Assembly (NCBI GenBank): GCA_028023455.1
Contig: JAQFVV010000013.1
Location: 12,376,579 to 12,440,578, forward strand
DNA from: Epiperipatus broadwayi
Taxonomy: Eukaryota > Onychophora > Udeonychophora > Euonychophora > Peripatidae
Direction: 5' to 3'
DNA length: 64,000 nt
This document shows, in pieces, positions 1-10,299 of this stretch. A program made the position numbers and the translations under genes. Under the pieces are notes generated by a model that saw only the letters and a list, made by a program, of their open reading frames with translations, made no database searches and was not told where the DNA came from. Each line of letters starts with the position of its first letter. The first letter of the stretch is position 1.

Positions 1-59
1 AATAAGAATGATTGGTAAAGTGTGATGACAAATGACACTGATAGAGGGGGAAATCTAAC

Positions 60-1660
60 AGAAGGGATTACTTTTAATAGTGATTGTAGTGCTGGGAACT
101 TTTGAACAATTGATGCAATTGAATTTTTTGGATGTAGAGCACTTTGGTACTGTGGAGGCCCAGATGATTATTAATGAGTGGGTAACTAAATCTCTTAGTT
201 GAAAGTGAAACTATATTTCTGCCCCATAGTAGCTTGTTGCAGAAGGAGATAGCAGAATTAAACAATTTTGAGAAAATTTAACAATAGACAAATAATATGT
301 AGTCTTTGTCATTATGAATATAATTAAATAGGATAATTTTAGCATAAAGGGAGAGATAAGCTTTGGAGAGGGAGTTGGTAATCGGTGTGGCATTTTCATT
401 AAGCTTGTTTTTACGGTGTTCTTCATCATAAATAAGCCCATGTATAATGGAAAGTCCAAGAAAGGGGTTACTTTTTCCTGGAATATTTGAGTGTATGGTT
501 TTTTGGTGTATATAAACCATGCTGCTGTTTTACTCATGTTACATCTAAGTTTATATGTGGTAGTATATTGATTGAGAATGCTTTGCAATATGGGGAGATG
601 CTTACAAGATGGTAGGAAGGTGGATGCCTAAAAATAAAGAACAATGCACTAAGAAGTGAATGAGCCTTGGAGATGGATTGCATAGGGATGAATGATTAAG
701 AACTTTTCCCATTGAGAATGACATGAATCTCTGCAGTAAGTTAGTAATTAAGTAAAGCAGTAGTGTTAGCCAGCATATCAATCAAAATGGGAATAGAGAC
801 GAATTCAAATGAAGACTCTGTATCTAGCTGAACTTTAATTGGCACATATTTTTCAGCTTTGAATTGAGTTCAAGACTGCTTAAAACATCAGAGAAGCATG
901 TATGGCAAAAGAGCCTTTTTTCATAAACTGCATATTGGAAATTAGAAGAAGTATGTATGGCTCTAGATGTTCCTTTATAACTTTTTCCAATATCTTAATT
1001 CTCAGTGGTCTCATAGAAATTGGATGAAGATTTGTAAGAGTAGACAACTGAGATTAGATTTAGACCTTTGATGTCATACAACATCTGGGACAGATAATTT
1101 GCCAGGTCATATAGATATAATTCATCTGCCTAAGATTGACAAAAACAGAAGCAGGGATTCCATTGTAACCTGGGTGATGAGTTATTTATGAGGGCAAGCT
1201 TGTCAGCAAATTATATGGTTTGGAATGAAGTATTGGTATTAGGTGGATCAAATGTCTGAAGATGGTGTGAATGTATTGTGGATTTGTAATGTCTGCTTAA
1301 AATATTGGTATATATGATTAATCATGTTATAGCCTGCACACATTACCATCAACTTGGAGTGCCATAGAGACTTTTAATGTGGATGGTAGTCCAGGTCACA
1401 GCAAATATCTCCCCAGGTCCAGGTGTGCTGATGTGTAAGACAAATCCTTTTTTTCTTAATGGCAAAATATTCTTTAAGTTGGTTGGTAGTTTTTAATAAC
1501 ACTAGGAAAATGCTTGTTAGTTGGTGAGTATGATGTGCAGGCTTCATTAGTGTAATCCATATATGCAACTAATCAACCAATGCCAGAAGTCAAGAAGCTG
1601 GAGGTGAACTGCATGTGAGAAACTGGATATGAAATGATATTATATGTATAAAGGTGAGGT
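60..1660 (-). other. Unrecognised decayed coding-like block
   Basis: This stretch is richer in G+C than most of the window. Read on the minus strand it gives several open pieces separated by stops and frame changes, for example 211-588 (125 codons) and 1374-1568 (64 codons). The pieces follow one another in the same direction, which suggests the remains of one long coding region rather than chance. The longest piece is rich in Ser, Thr, Pro, Leu and Ile with no motif I recognise; no zinc-binding, polymerase or protease signature is visible. A second block of similar texture on the same strand lies at about 3400-5060 and may belong to the same element. I assign no function. A decayed transposon or integrated viral gene is possible, and so is chance openness of the strand. 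Confidence 0.3.
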
Positions 1661-2910
1661 ATCTTTGGATTCGATCAAGTTCTATTTGTTACAATTTCTG
1701 CAACATAATATGTTTCAAAAGAATAAGAACTCTGTGGTATATGAAGGTAGAAGTACTTGAATGTTTTTGTGCAAATGAATGGTCGTAATGTGTATTTCAT
1801 CAAGATTCAGGAAGAGAGATTGAACCTATCATTGATTATCATATTTTATATTAGTCAGCAAATTATCATTAGACAAATTGATTATACATTTAAACAAATT
1901 TGCTAAATGAGTTATCAAGCAATTGAAAACAAAACTTTGTAATAAGAGATAAGAATTTTATCTTGTCAAATGAAAGCTTTAAATGAATTTTAATGAAACA
2001 AACCTAGAGCGTTTTACTTGGATTGTTGACAGATGAACAACTGCAGAGTTATTATTATTATATTAGTAATAATAATGCTGGAGTGATTCTAATATTCTTT
2101 GCTTTCAAGATAATATTAAATTGTATAAAACTATTAATAATTTTGATGATCAGAAAATTTTAGTCTGATATAAAAAGATTCTAAGATTGGTGCATAAGAA
2201 ACTATATGTATGGAAATTAACATGGAAAAATGTTATGTCATATCATTTTCTAAAAAGCATCTACAAGTATGTTCAATTATACACTAAATTCAAAAAGTAT
2301 TTTAAGAAAAATTATCATAAAGGTTTAGGTTTTATTTTTAATAATAATAGAACATTTAATAATATTCAATACATTATTGTAAAAAGTTATAAAATAATGG
2401 GTTTGATTCTTAGACACTGTAAAATATTTAATAGAAGTACATGTATTTGTTTCATACATTGGTTTTACTATTTTAAATGTTGGATCTGTGATCTGGAATG
2501 CTTGTAAATTAAATAATAGTTAGCATTGGAAAAAGTTTATAAAACATATTTAATATATATTAAATATAAAATAATATATGATTGCAATGCACTCTATAAA
2601 TTGAATCTATACTGATATGAAATACTTAAAAAAATTATATCAGGAGTTGCCAAACAACATTATTATTTAAGATGAAGATAAAGAATACAAGATTTAAAAA
2701 TGTATATAACATTCCAAAGTTTAAAATGAAGCATTAAAAAATTCAGCATTAGCAAGATTACCTAAATTGTATAATAAATATTTTAGTGCTACTAATATAT
2801 TTGAAATAAATGAGAGAACTTTTAGGATTACTGTACAAAAAACTCTGCAAATGTTTTGTGAACTATAATAGCTGTGGATGTAAAATCTGTTAAATGTACT
2901 AAATTAAATA
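1661..2910. other. AT-rich DNA without recognisable gene
   Basis: Mostly A and T with many short homopolymers. The longest open frame (2187-2507, +, 106 codons) is Lys/Tyr/Phe/Asn-rich, as expected of translated AT-rich DNA. I see no domain motif and no splice-supported exon. Confidence 0.6.
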
Positions 2911-3024
2911 TGATAATGATGATGATGATGATGATGATGATAATAATAATAATAATAATTTAAATGTGATAATGATGATGATGATGATATTATTATTATT
3001 ATTATTATGATGATGATGACGATG
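2911..3024. repeat. Compound GAT/AAT/TTA microsatellite
   Basis: Runs of GAT change to AAT, then a second GAT run changes to TTA and again to TGA. The two GAT-to-AT-rich halves look like a duplicated or slipped compound array. Confidence 0.95.
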
Positions 3025-3399
3025 CTTCAAGGGAACTTTATTAAGCCCAAAATGATTTTACATGAGTTCTTTTGGCACACATATGCTCATATAAATGATT
3101 GTTCTACTTACATTTACAGGTTTAATTTGTAGTGCTACCTAGATCAGAGAGGACTTAATTAGAGAAAATTGAAGTGACAGGATTACATAGATTTGAACTA
3201 TAGTGTACATAAAGAAAGATTAAAATACAACCTGTGTACAAATTTTTTTAAATCAGTGTTGAAGCTTGCATATATATACCTACAAAAAATTTAGGCTTTT
3301 ACATATATATCTTGTGGAGACATTATATTCCTATCAATATTCTGTTATTTCTTAACAATGTTATTTACATGTTCATAGTAAATATTTATTTATCTTGAG

Positions 3400-5060
3400 T
3401 TTTCCTGGTATAATTATCCTCTCTTCAGATCTTGTGGTGAATAAGTGAACTTGTTGGATCAGTGGGTTGGTACTCTTCAGTTGTACCTTCTATAGGCTTG
3501 TTGAGGTTGTCAGCTAGTTCAGTAACCAGTGGTGTTTAGTCAATATTAATGATTTTTTATTTTTTTTTCAGCTGGTGATTTTTCTTAAGTCATCTGGATT
3601 TTCCTTTGGTTTTATTAGGGGTTTAGAGAGTGGTATATGTTGTAAACATAAGGCAATTGTTTCTATGATTTCCATTGAGACTTTTCTTTCTAAGATATGT
3701 TGGTCTTGTACTATGTTTCTTTGCAAAACTGTTTCAGGGAAAGATTGGACAAGGATGTTATATTGGTTAGAGTCTGAGTGTGTGGCTATGTACATGAAAA
3801 GGGAATTGATCTGAGGTTTTTGATTGAGTATGGGATAAGATCCATTAATTTGTATTCTGGATCTTGGGGTAGGTAAGGAGATTTGTTGGGAGGGTGTTGG
3901 GGGGTCAGATTGTTCATTGCTGTTGGGATTAATCAAGGAGTGATGAGATGTTACTTGGTGGTGTTGCTTAGGGATCTGTCTGGAAAATGGTGGTGATGAA
4001 GTGAGACTAGTGCATTGGAGCAATGTCATTTCAATCCATGAATATATAGGTGCAATGTTGTTTCCTGGTCAAGTATTGGTGTAGGGATTGTGTTTGGGTC
4101 AATAACTGTGTGCAATTGAATTTTGAATTCATGGCTGTTATTGAGTATGGGTACAGGTGTATCTTTGAGAATTGCTTGGAAGAAAGTGACTTTTGCAAAG
4201 GATGCATCATTCATGAAAAATCTTGTAGATTGGGTCTGAAATAAGTGTTTTTAGCACTCCAGTGATGCAGTTTTGAGAATTTGGATATAATTATTAAGTG
4301 TTTTAATTTTGCTTTGAAAGTTTTACATTTACTGACTTGATAAAACTCAATTGCAATGTACCTTGGATATGAGAAGATCAGTAATGTGATTGATTATATC
4401 CCACAACCCATGTACTGTGATGTTATTATAGAGAAGTTGCTGAGGAAACTTGTAAAAAGATAGATTGGAATAAATGGTTGCTAACACTAGAGACCAGGAG
4501 AAAAAAAAATCTTTTAAAAGTTGTGAGCAGCTTCCTGGTGATAGTGCTTTTAAATCTATCATTTATTGTGGCTAACATCTATCACATCCTAGGGAGAGGG
4601 TTTGAGCTTCTTGTGAATTGAAGTCCAATTCTTTGATAATCATTAGATATAATTCTCTGGGAATGTGTCATTGGCTTTGGGGAAATTGTAATGATGTCAT
4701 TTTTTCTGTTGGAGATTTGTAAAATTGCTTCCAATGCTATTTGCATGTATCTATTTTGAATTTGACTTTTGAACCAAGGAGTTGGTGATTAAAGGAATAT
4801 TATCATTTTTGCTGTTGGGGATTTTACATTATTACAACAGATTTGACCTTTGAACTGAGAAATTGCTGATTGGAGCAATTGAAATATAATTTTTTCATTG
4901 GAAATCTGTACTTTGTTACTTTGAACTGAGGAGGTGGTAACACTGTTGCTAAGCAATTTAGCATGTGTTTACTGAAGTTTTTTTCTTTGACCCTAAATAT
5001 TGGTGATATTAGTGGAAACACCTGCTTTGTGTAATGATTTTGAGCCATCTTGTCCTTGAT
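3400..5060 (-). other. Second unrecognised minus-strand coding-like block
   Basis: Consecutive minus-strand open pieces occur at 4824-5048, 4347-4562, 4026-4214 and 3568-4029 (153 codons, the longest), all in one direction and less AT-rich than the flanks. The 3568-4029 piece is rich in Ser, Pro, Gln and Ile. I recognise no catalytic or binding motif. Because texture and strand match the block at 60-1660, the two may be pieces of one decayed element split by AT-rich and microsatellite DNA. Function unknown. Confidence 0.35.
4690..4960 (-). repeat. Imperfect tandem repeats in unknown block
   Basis: A pattern of roughly 100 bases recurs about three times: TTTGAACTGAGGAG-like text, then a variable part, then TTGGAAATCTGTA-like text. 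On the minus strand this gives repeated Gln-rich segments followed by a Ser-Lys-Val-Lys-like stretch. It could be an internal protein repeat of the decayed block or simple slippage. Confidence 0.4.
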
Positions 5061-5164
5061 ATAGCAGTCAACTAAATCAATATTTTTAAAACATTTTAAT
5101 GAAAAAATCAGTATTAAAAGAAAAAATATATAACAACTTATTAGGAACTAAAACACTATATTAA

Positions 5165-5435
5165 ACAATTAAACAGAACATCATCACCATTCTTTATGCT
5201 TACACAAGCTGTTTACACAGAGACAAAATTTTCCATACAGTAGCATCTTTTAGTGTGAGCCAGAGTAATCAATGAATGTAGGAAAGTTTGTGCATAAAAT
5301 CCCTATATAGAAACTAGTCTGAGGATATTGGATGAATAGGTACTAGATAGGCATTTTATGCTTAAATTTTCCTGCATCTCATTGATTATCCTGGATTGCC
5401 CTGAATGGCACTACTGTCTGGATAGTTTTGTCTTT
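5165..5435 (+). mobile_element. Family-1 hammerhead-repeat fragment, foldback form
   Basis: Related to the larger family-1 repeats at 31430-32527 and 45467-46180. The left part (about 5165-5306) is the inverted version of the segment that follows the ribozyme in the other copies. At about 5307 the sequence turns round and continues on the plus strand as AAACTAGTCTGAGGATATTG, which is the 3' side of the ribozyme core plus the downstream segment. The CTGATGA half of the ribozyme is missing, so this copy cannot form the motif. The turn lies at the ribozyme, as in the other foldback loci. Confidence 0.65.
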
Positions 5436-5514
5436 GTATAAAATTATCTTGTTTGGTTAGCTTGAATACTGTGAAGATGAGAAAACTGGAGCTAGTTACT
5501 CTTATTCCTTGTAA

Positions 5515-5631
5515 ATGGTGTTATTGTTGTTATTATTACTATTATTATTAAGATTATTATTACTACTACTACTACTACTACTACTACTGCTACTGCTACT
5601 GCTGCTGCTGCTGCTACTGCTACTGTTACTG

Positions 5632-5682
<51 letters not shown>

Positions 5683-5700
5683 TTACTATTATTATTATTA
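5515..5700. repeat. CTA/CTG/TTA trinucleotide microsatellite
   Basis: An uninterrupted series of TTA, CTA and CTG triplets. It produces a long artificial poly-leucine frame that is not a gene. Confidence 0.97.
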
Positions 5701-5813
5701 GGATGTATATTTTGCTGTCTCTATCATTTAATAGTTTATCATTACTTTTATTGTTTTCAATCTATTATATTGATTTATATATTTCTATATTGGTTTAAAT
5801 ACATAATTTTCTA

Positions 5814-6400
5814 ATGGCTATATGCAATATTTGTGATAATTCATTATCTGCTAATGATAATATTATTTCTTTCTATGAGTGTAATGGCAGTATGCATTAC
5901 ATATGCTCAACATGATCAGAAAATACTTATAGGTATATGTCATTGTAAAAAGGCAAGCATGGAGATGTTTTTTTTGTAGAGATTAATATGTATTAAAATT
6001 CTTCTGTTTTGGATGATTTATCAAATTCAATTTTACAAGAAATTATGCATAAGTTGATGTTATTTACTGTAATTCATAATACTTTATCAGAGATTACACA
6101 AATGGTTATGAAAATGCAGGCTGAGAACTATATTTTTTGTCAAAATGTTGACAGAAATAATCGAGAGCTTGTACGTATATATGATGTTTCTAATGTATAT
6201 GAAAGGGATATATCTTGTTTGATGATTTTAATGTATATGAAAGGGATATATCTTGTTTGATGAATAGTATTAAAGACTTGGAAAGTGCTCAAATGGATAA
6301 TGAAATCAAATTACAAGTTATACTTTTGCACGTTAGTGAAGATTTGCCACAAATTATTTCAAAAATAGAGGCAAATTTTGAGATTGATCATTTTACTTAG
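5814..6400 (+). pseudogene. LINE ORF1 protein relic with PHD-like zinc finger
   Basis: Starting at the ATG at 5814, the first 33 codons carry Cys4, Cys7, Cys23, His28 and Cys31 with the spacing of a small PHD/zinc-finger module. In-frame stops follow at codon 34 and shortly after. The same frame then continues at 6009-6260 as an acidic/amphipathic, Ile/Met/Glu-rich segment that looks like a coiled coil. A 37-base direct duplication (about 6190-6263) shifts the frame, and the coding-like text continues to 6400. ORF1 proteins of several CR1/Jockey-group LINEs combine a PHD finger with a coiled coil and bind the element RNA. The copy is broken by stops and the duplication. Confidence 0.6.
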
Positions 6401-6815
6401 AATAAATATTTCGTACAAAAATAATTATGATAAATCAGTTCTTATTGTTGTTTGTTTTACTTCCCATAATCTGGAAAGAACATTTTTACTTAAAACTATT
6501 ATATCTATAATGTACTTTGATTGGCAAAGCAAAAAATGCGTGAGCAGAAGGGAATAGTATTCATTTACAATGGTTTCGTCCATGTGAAAAATGATATTAA
6601 TTCAACCCATATTTTAAGTAAGAATAAAGCTTATTTCCTAATTGTAAAAATGATTTTAATATTTTTATCTGAATATTCACAGGTTGTGTTCACATTTTGA
6701 TGATTTTAATTATTTATTTTGCTTTTGTGACATTTTTATTTTGACTGAATCATAGATCTCAGTTGAGGAACAGCATTTATATAAAGTGGTTATATTAGTA
6801 TTCTGGCATATTCAC
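5814..6815 (+). mobile_element. LINE fragment: ORF1 and start of endonuclease
   Basis: The left part is an ORF1 relic (5814-6400). From about 6500 to 6815 the sequence matches the 5' end of the LINE at 26733-27070 (shared text includes TTGGCAAAGCAAAAAATGC), which there runs into an endonuclease and reverse transcriptase. This copy therefore keeps ORF1 and the first part of ORF2. It ends near 6815, just before the LTR element starting at about 6828, so the LTR element may have inserted into it. The two copies together describe one family: ORF1 with a PHD-like finger, then a Jockey/CR1-type ORF2. Confidence 0.7.
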
Positions 6816-6827
6816 TAAACCAATTAT

Positions 6828-7465
6828 ATATGTTGAGCACCACCAGTTTGATGGAGCAAACTTGTCATCTCACTTTGCCTCCAGAAGTGGACTAGTCCAG
6901 ATTTCTTTCTTATCTGATTGGATTGAGCATTCACTGCCACTAATCAATATGTAAACAGGTAGATAAAACCCAGCCAATGGTTAGTTAGACAATAGGCAGT
7001 GATGCTGATTTCTGACAGTAAGGTTGGGGATATGGCAATAAATATTCAGCCTTTTTGGAGATAAATAAGACAATGTCTGTCAAACCTAAGTGGCAGTTCA
7101 TGTTCTCCATTGAACCGACTACAAACAGCGCATGTTTCCATTATAGCCATTACACTATAGGTCTACACAGTGAGGCAAGTCCACAATAGGATGGGAAGCT
7201 GCTAAGACTTGAGCCTACTTGAGGCAAACTGTCTTGTATATCTGGAAGGGTCATTAGAGCAGGCTATTACAGACAGCTAGAAGTGAGTTGAGTCAATCAA
7301 ACACAACTGGCTCAGCAATAATTGAGATGATATACATGGAATTATATATTATTATATATTGTGTAAATAGATTTAATCCTAGTAAATCATATTAATTGAA
7401 CTTCTGGTTTTCATATTTTTACTACTGTCAGTTTGAGTATGCCATCCAGACCAAACACACAGAAT
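6828..7465 (+). repeat. 5' LTR of gypsy-like element
   Basis: Matches 9500-10015 over several hundred bases, for example CTATAGGTCTAC and GGCAAACTGTCTTGTA in both. Its 3' part contains TTTAATCCTAGTAAATC and ACTGTCAGTTTGA, which recur in the LTR fragment at 24640-24765. Exact ends were not fixed; TGTTGAGCACC near 6830 is a possible left end. Confidence 0.65.
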
Positions 7466-8463
7466 TGGCACAGTCTGACAAAATAATTGTTTCCCTCACA
7501 GCAAAAAATTTAAGTAAATATACGCGAGTGCAAAATAAACAGACTTGTTGTTTGATAAAGTTAAATCACTATTCTGCCTGAATAAAAAAACAGATTCAGC
7601 AGATTCAGAAGAAAAATTGACCACAAATGTTATAGGCATCTCAATTGAAGTCTTACACCAGTCATGAAGGCATTATTCATAATAAAGTGACAGAAGCTCT
7701 TCCTAGTGGATTATTAGTTTATCATTATTGTTTTTGGGCAGTTACAAACTGTAGCTATCAAATTAACATTACAAGTGGTAACTCACAAAAAATTATGAAG
7801 TAAATAATATTTGTTTTTGTTTCTCTCATGAGAACAAGGGAAAATTACAAAAAAGACTAATGTGGTTGGCTTCATCACAGCTTTTGTTCCAGCCTACCCT
7901 GGGAACTGGTCAAGCTATAAAGAGCAAATAATTTTTTACCTACAGGCTAACAGATCAAGAATCCTGAAGTAAAACTGGCCACATTAATGATGATAATAGG
8001 ACCCCAAACATATATGAGATTCTGAAATCACAATCTATGTCAGAAAAGCCATCTGACCTACATTTTGAGAAAACAGTGATTCTCACAGATTATTTTCCCC
8101 GCAAACCTCTCTCAATAATGAAGAGATATTATTTGAATCTCCGCAGCCAAGAGCAGGGTAAAAAACCCAGAGTATTTATAATGTGAATCCAGACATTGGC
8201 ATTAAAGTGTGATTTTAAAGATTTTCTTAATAAAGAACTTCATGATTGTTTTATTTGCAGGATAAACACTCACAACTTGACTTAAATTACTAATGATGCC
8301 AAATTTTAGATTTTGATTCAGCTTTCTCCTAAGCAACACTAGCACAATCAATAGCTAGTCAGGCAATAAGTCATTAAAAAAATTTAATTATGGGATGCAA
8401 AATATCGAGCAAAACACTGAGTCAGTCAAGCACCCAGCCAGCAATTCAACAACAATGGGTATA

Positions 8464-9165
8464 AAGCATTGTTATAGATACAATGAACATATGCACACAC
8501 AAATAGAATGCCAACACTGATATATTGTGTGTACATTTTTCAAGCAAGTCAGACATATTAGAGCTATTTACCTGAAAATGAAGGGATAAATAGCCGATAG
8601 GAGAATGGAAAAACCCATTCCAAAAAAATAACAAAGGAAATAATAAAAAAAATAAAGAAGTTGTCTCTATAAATCATATAAAACACAATCAGTCTGGATT
8701 TAAACACATGAGCATGATTAATGATATGTCAGTTACAATGGAACTGGACACAGGTTCTGCAATGTCCATTGTTCCAAAAAAGACCTGGGCTATCATTAAT
8801 AAATATAAAGAATATCCTAGCAGCAAGTCAATAACAGACTATCTGGGCAATCACATAAAACTTATGGGCTAAACAACAATTAAAATTACAATGCCTAATA
8901 AGACTATATATCTACCACTGGTGTTGGCATCAGGTGATTATAGTAACTTATTAGCCATGACTGGTTTAGTTACTTAGGCTTTGTAGTAACAAAGGTGAAC
9001 CAGATCAGAATATTAAAAAAATTAAAACCTGATTACTCGTATGTATTCAATAGACATTTATAAACCAATCTATCAGCCCTGAAACCTGATCCTAACTTTG
9101 GGTAAAAGGAAATGATAATATAAAAGTGCAAATAGGCCCTCAGGTGCTATGCAGAATGTACAAAT
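8464..9165 (+). pseudogene. gag-pol relic: zinc knuckles and aspartic protease
   Basis: At 8470 a CX2CX4HX4C zinc knuckle is readable with its second Cys changed to Tyr. A stop follows, and about 30 bases on a second knuckle is recognisable with lost cysteines. In another frame, 8731-8790 encodes the retroviral-type aspartic protease core Leu-Asp-Thr-Gly-Ser-Ala (DTGS at 8747-8758) followed by a hydrophobic strand and Pro. This matches gag-pol polyproteins of Ty3/gypsy elements, where the knuckles bind RNA and the protease cuts the polyprotein. Stops and a frame change between the parts show it is dead. The downstream frame 9177-9386, rich in Lys, Gln and Ala, may be a remnant of the pol C-terminus. 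Confidence 0.7.
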
Positions 9166-9499
9166 GATCTGAGAAAATGGATCTCAGTGATGGTGATGCA
9201 ACTGAAAGGACTTTACATAGTAGTAATAGAAATGGCAGATGGGTGTCAAGATCATTGCCACTAAAACAACTGAAGACAGCAGCAAAACAAATGAGCATTG
9301 AGGGGCAAGTACATCAAGAAAAGATGATGGCAACAAAACCAAAGACAGCAGCAAACAAAAAGAACATTCAGGGACAAGAACATTAAGCAAAGATGATGAT
9401 ATACAAGTCAAGAACAGCAACAAACCAAAGGCAGCAACAAAGCAAATAAAATGGTGTCTAGCACATCTGTATGACTATGCCCTCCCAGGGATAATTTTA

Positions 9500-10015
9500 G
9501 CCAGGAGGAGGAATTTAATATTTTGCTTTGTCTCCAGAAGTAAACTACTCCAGATTTCTCCTTTATTTGATAAGATTGCCCATTCACTGCAATTAACTCA
9601 TGTGTAAACAGAAAGATAAAACACAGCCAATTGTTACTACAACCAATAGGCAGTAGTGCTATCTAAATTTAATTGCTGCCAGTAAAGTTGGGGATCTGGC
9701 AATAAATAGTCTTTTTTTTTAGATAATGGTGAGTAATGTTTGTCTAACCTAAATGACAATATGCTTTTTCCATTGAAACTACTATAAACAGTGAATGTTT
9801 CCATTATAGCCATTATGCTATAGGTCTACCCAGTGAAGCAAGTCCATAATAGGACTGGAAGCTACTATGATCCTAATCAACTTAAGGCAAACTGTCTTGT
9901 ACAGCTGAAAGACTCATTGGACAAACTCATGCGGCAGGCTGTTATGGACAGCTAGAAATAAGTCGAATCAATCGGACATAACAGGCTGGCATTAATTGAG
10001 ATGATATATGTTGTA
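9500..10015 (+). repeat. 3' LTR of gypsy-like element
   Basis: Direct repeat of 6860-7340, co-linear throughout with many substitutions and small indels. It ends near GATGATATATGTTG without the AT-rich U5 tail present in the left copy. Confidence 0.65.
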
Positions 10016-10191
10016 AGAGTAGCTTACAATCCTATCAAGACTAGCCTTTATTTATCCACACCACCAAATCAAACCCATTTAAAACATAAGCTTAACTAAC
10101 AGATGATTGAATATGCACTATCATTTTTTTTGTAAACATATATTGTAATGTTTTCCACGTTTTGCTAGGCCTCTACATGCAATAAACTGCA

Positions 10192-10272
10192 CGAGTTGAT
10201 CAAGTTATGGAAAATAAAAAATGTTTCATTTTTTTATTTCAAAAAACATAACTATATTTCCTGATCAACTCG
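10192..10272. repeat. Small inverted repeat, possible MITE remnant
   Basis: CGAGTTGATCA at the left is matched by TGATCAACTCG at the right. The inner flanks also pair in part (AGTTATG with CATAACT), giving an imperfect hairpin of about 80 bases. No target duplication was established. Confidence 0.5.
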
Positions 10273-10299
10273 GCCTAAAATTGTTATGAGTACAATTGC

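Larger units (their letters stand above)
6828..10015 (+). mobile_element. Degenerate Ty3/gypsy-like LTR retrotransposon
   Basis: Two diverged direct repeats (about 6828-7465 and 9500-10015) flank about 2 kb of internal DNA. The internal part holds two zinc-knuckle relics followed by an aspartic protease signature, the order found in gag-pol of Ty3/gypsy elements. Reverse transcriptase, RNase H and integrase are not recognisable, so most of pol is deleted. A purine-rich tract (AGGAGGAGGAA, near 9495) precedes the right LTR, as a plus-strand priming site should. The right LTR seems to lack its final U5 part. The LTRs differ at many sites, so the insertion is old. Confidence 0.75.

Noticed and set aside
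5515-5814. Open frame of 99 codons with a long poly-leucine run
   Set aside because: Created by the CTA/CTG/TTA microsatellite; no conserved flanking domain.
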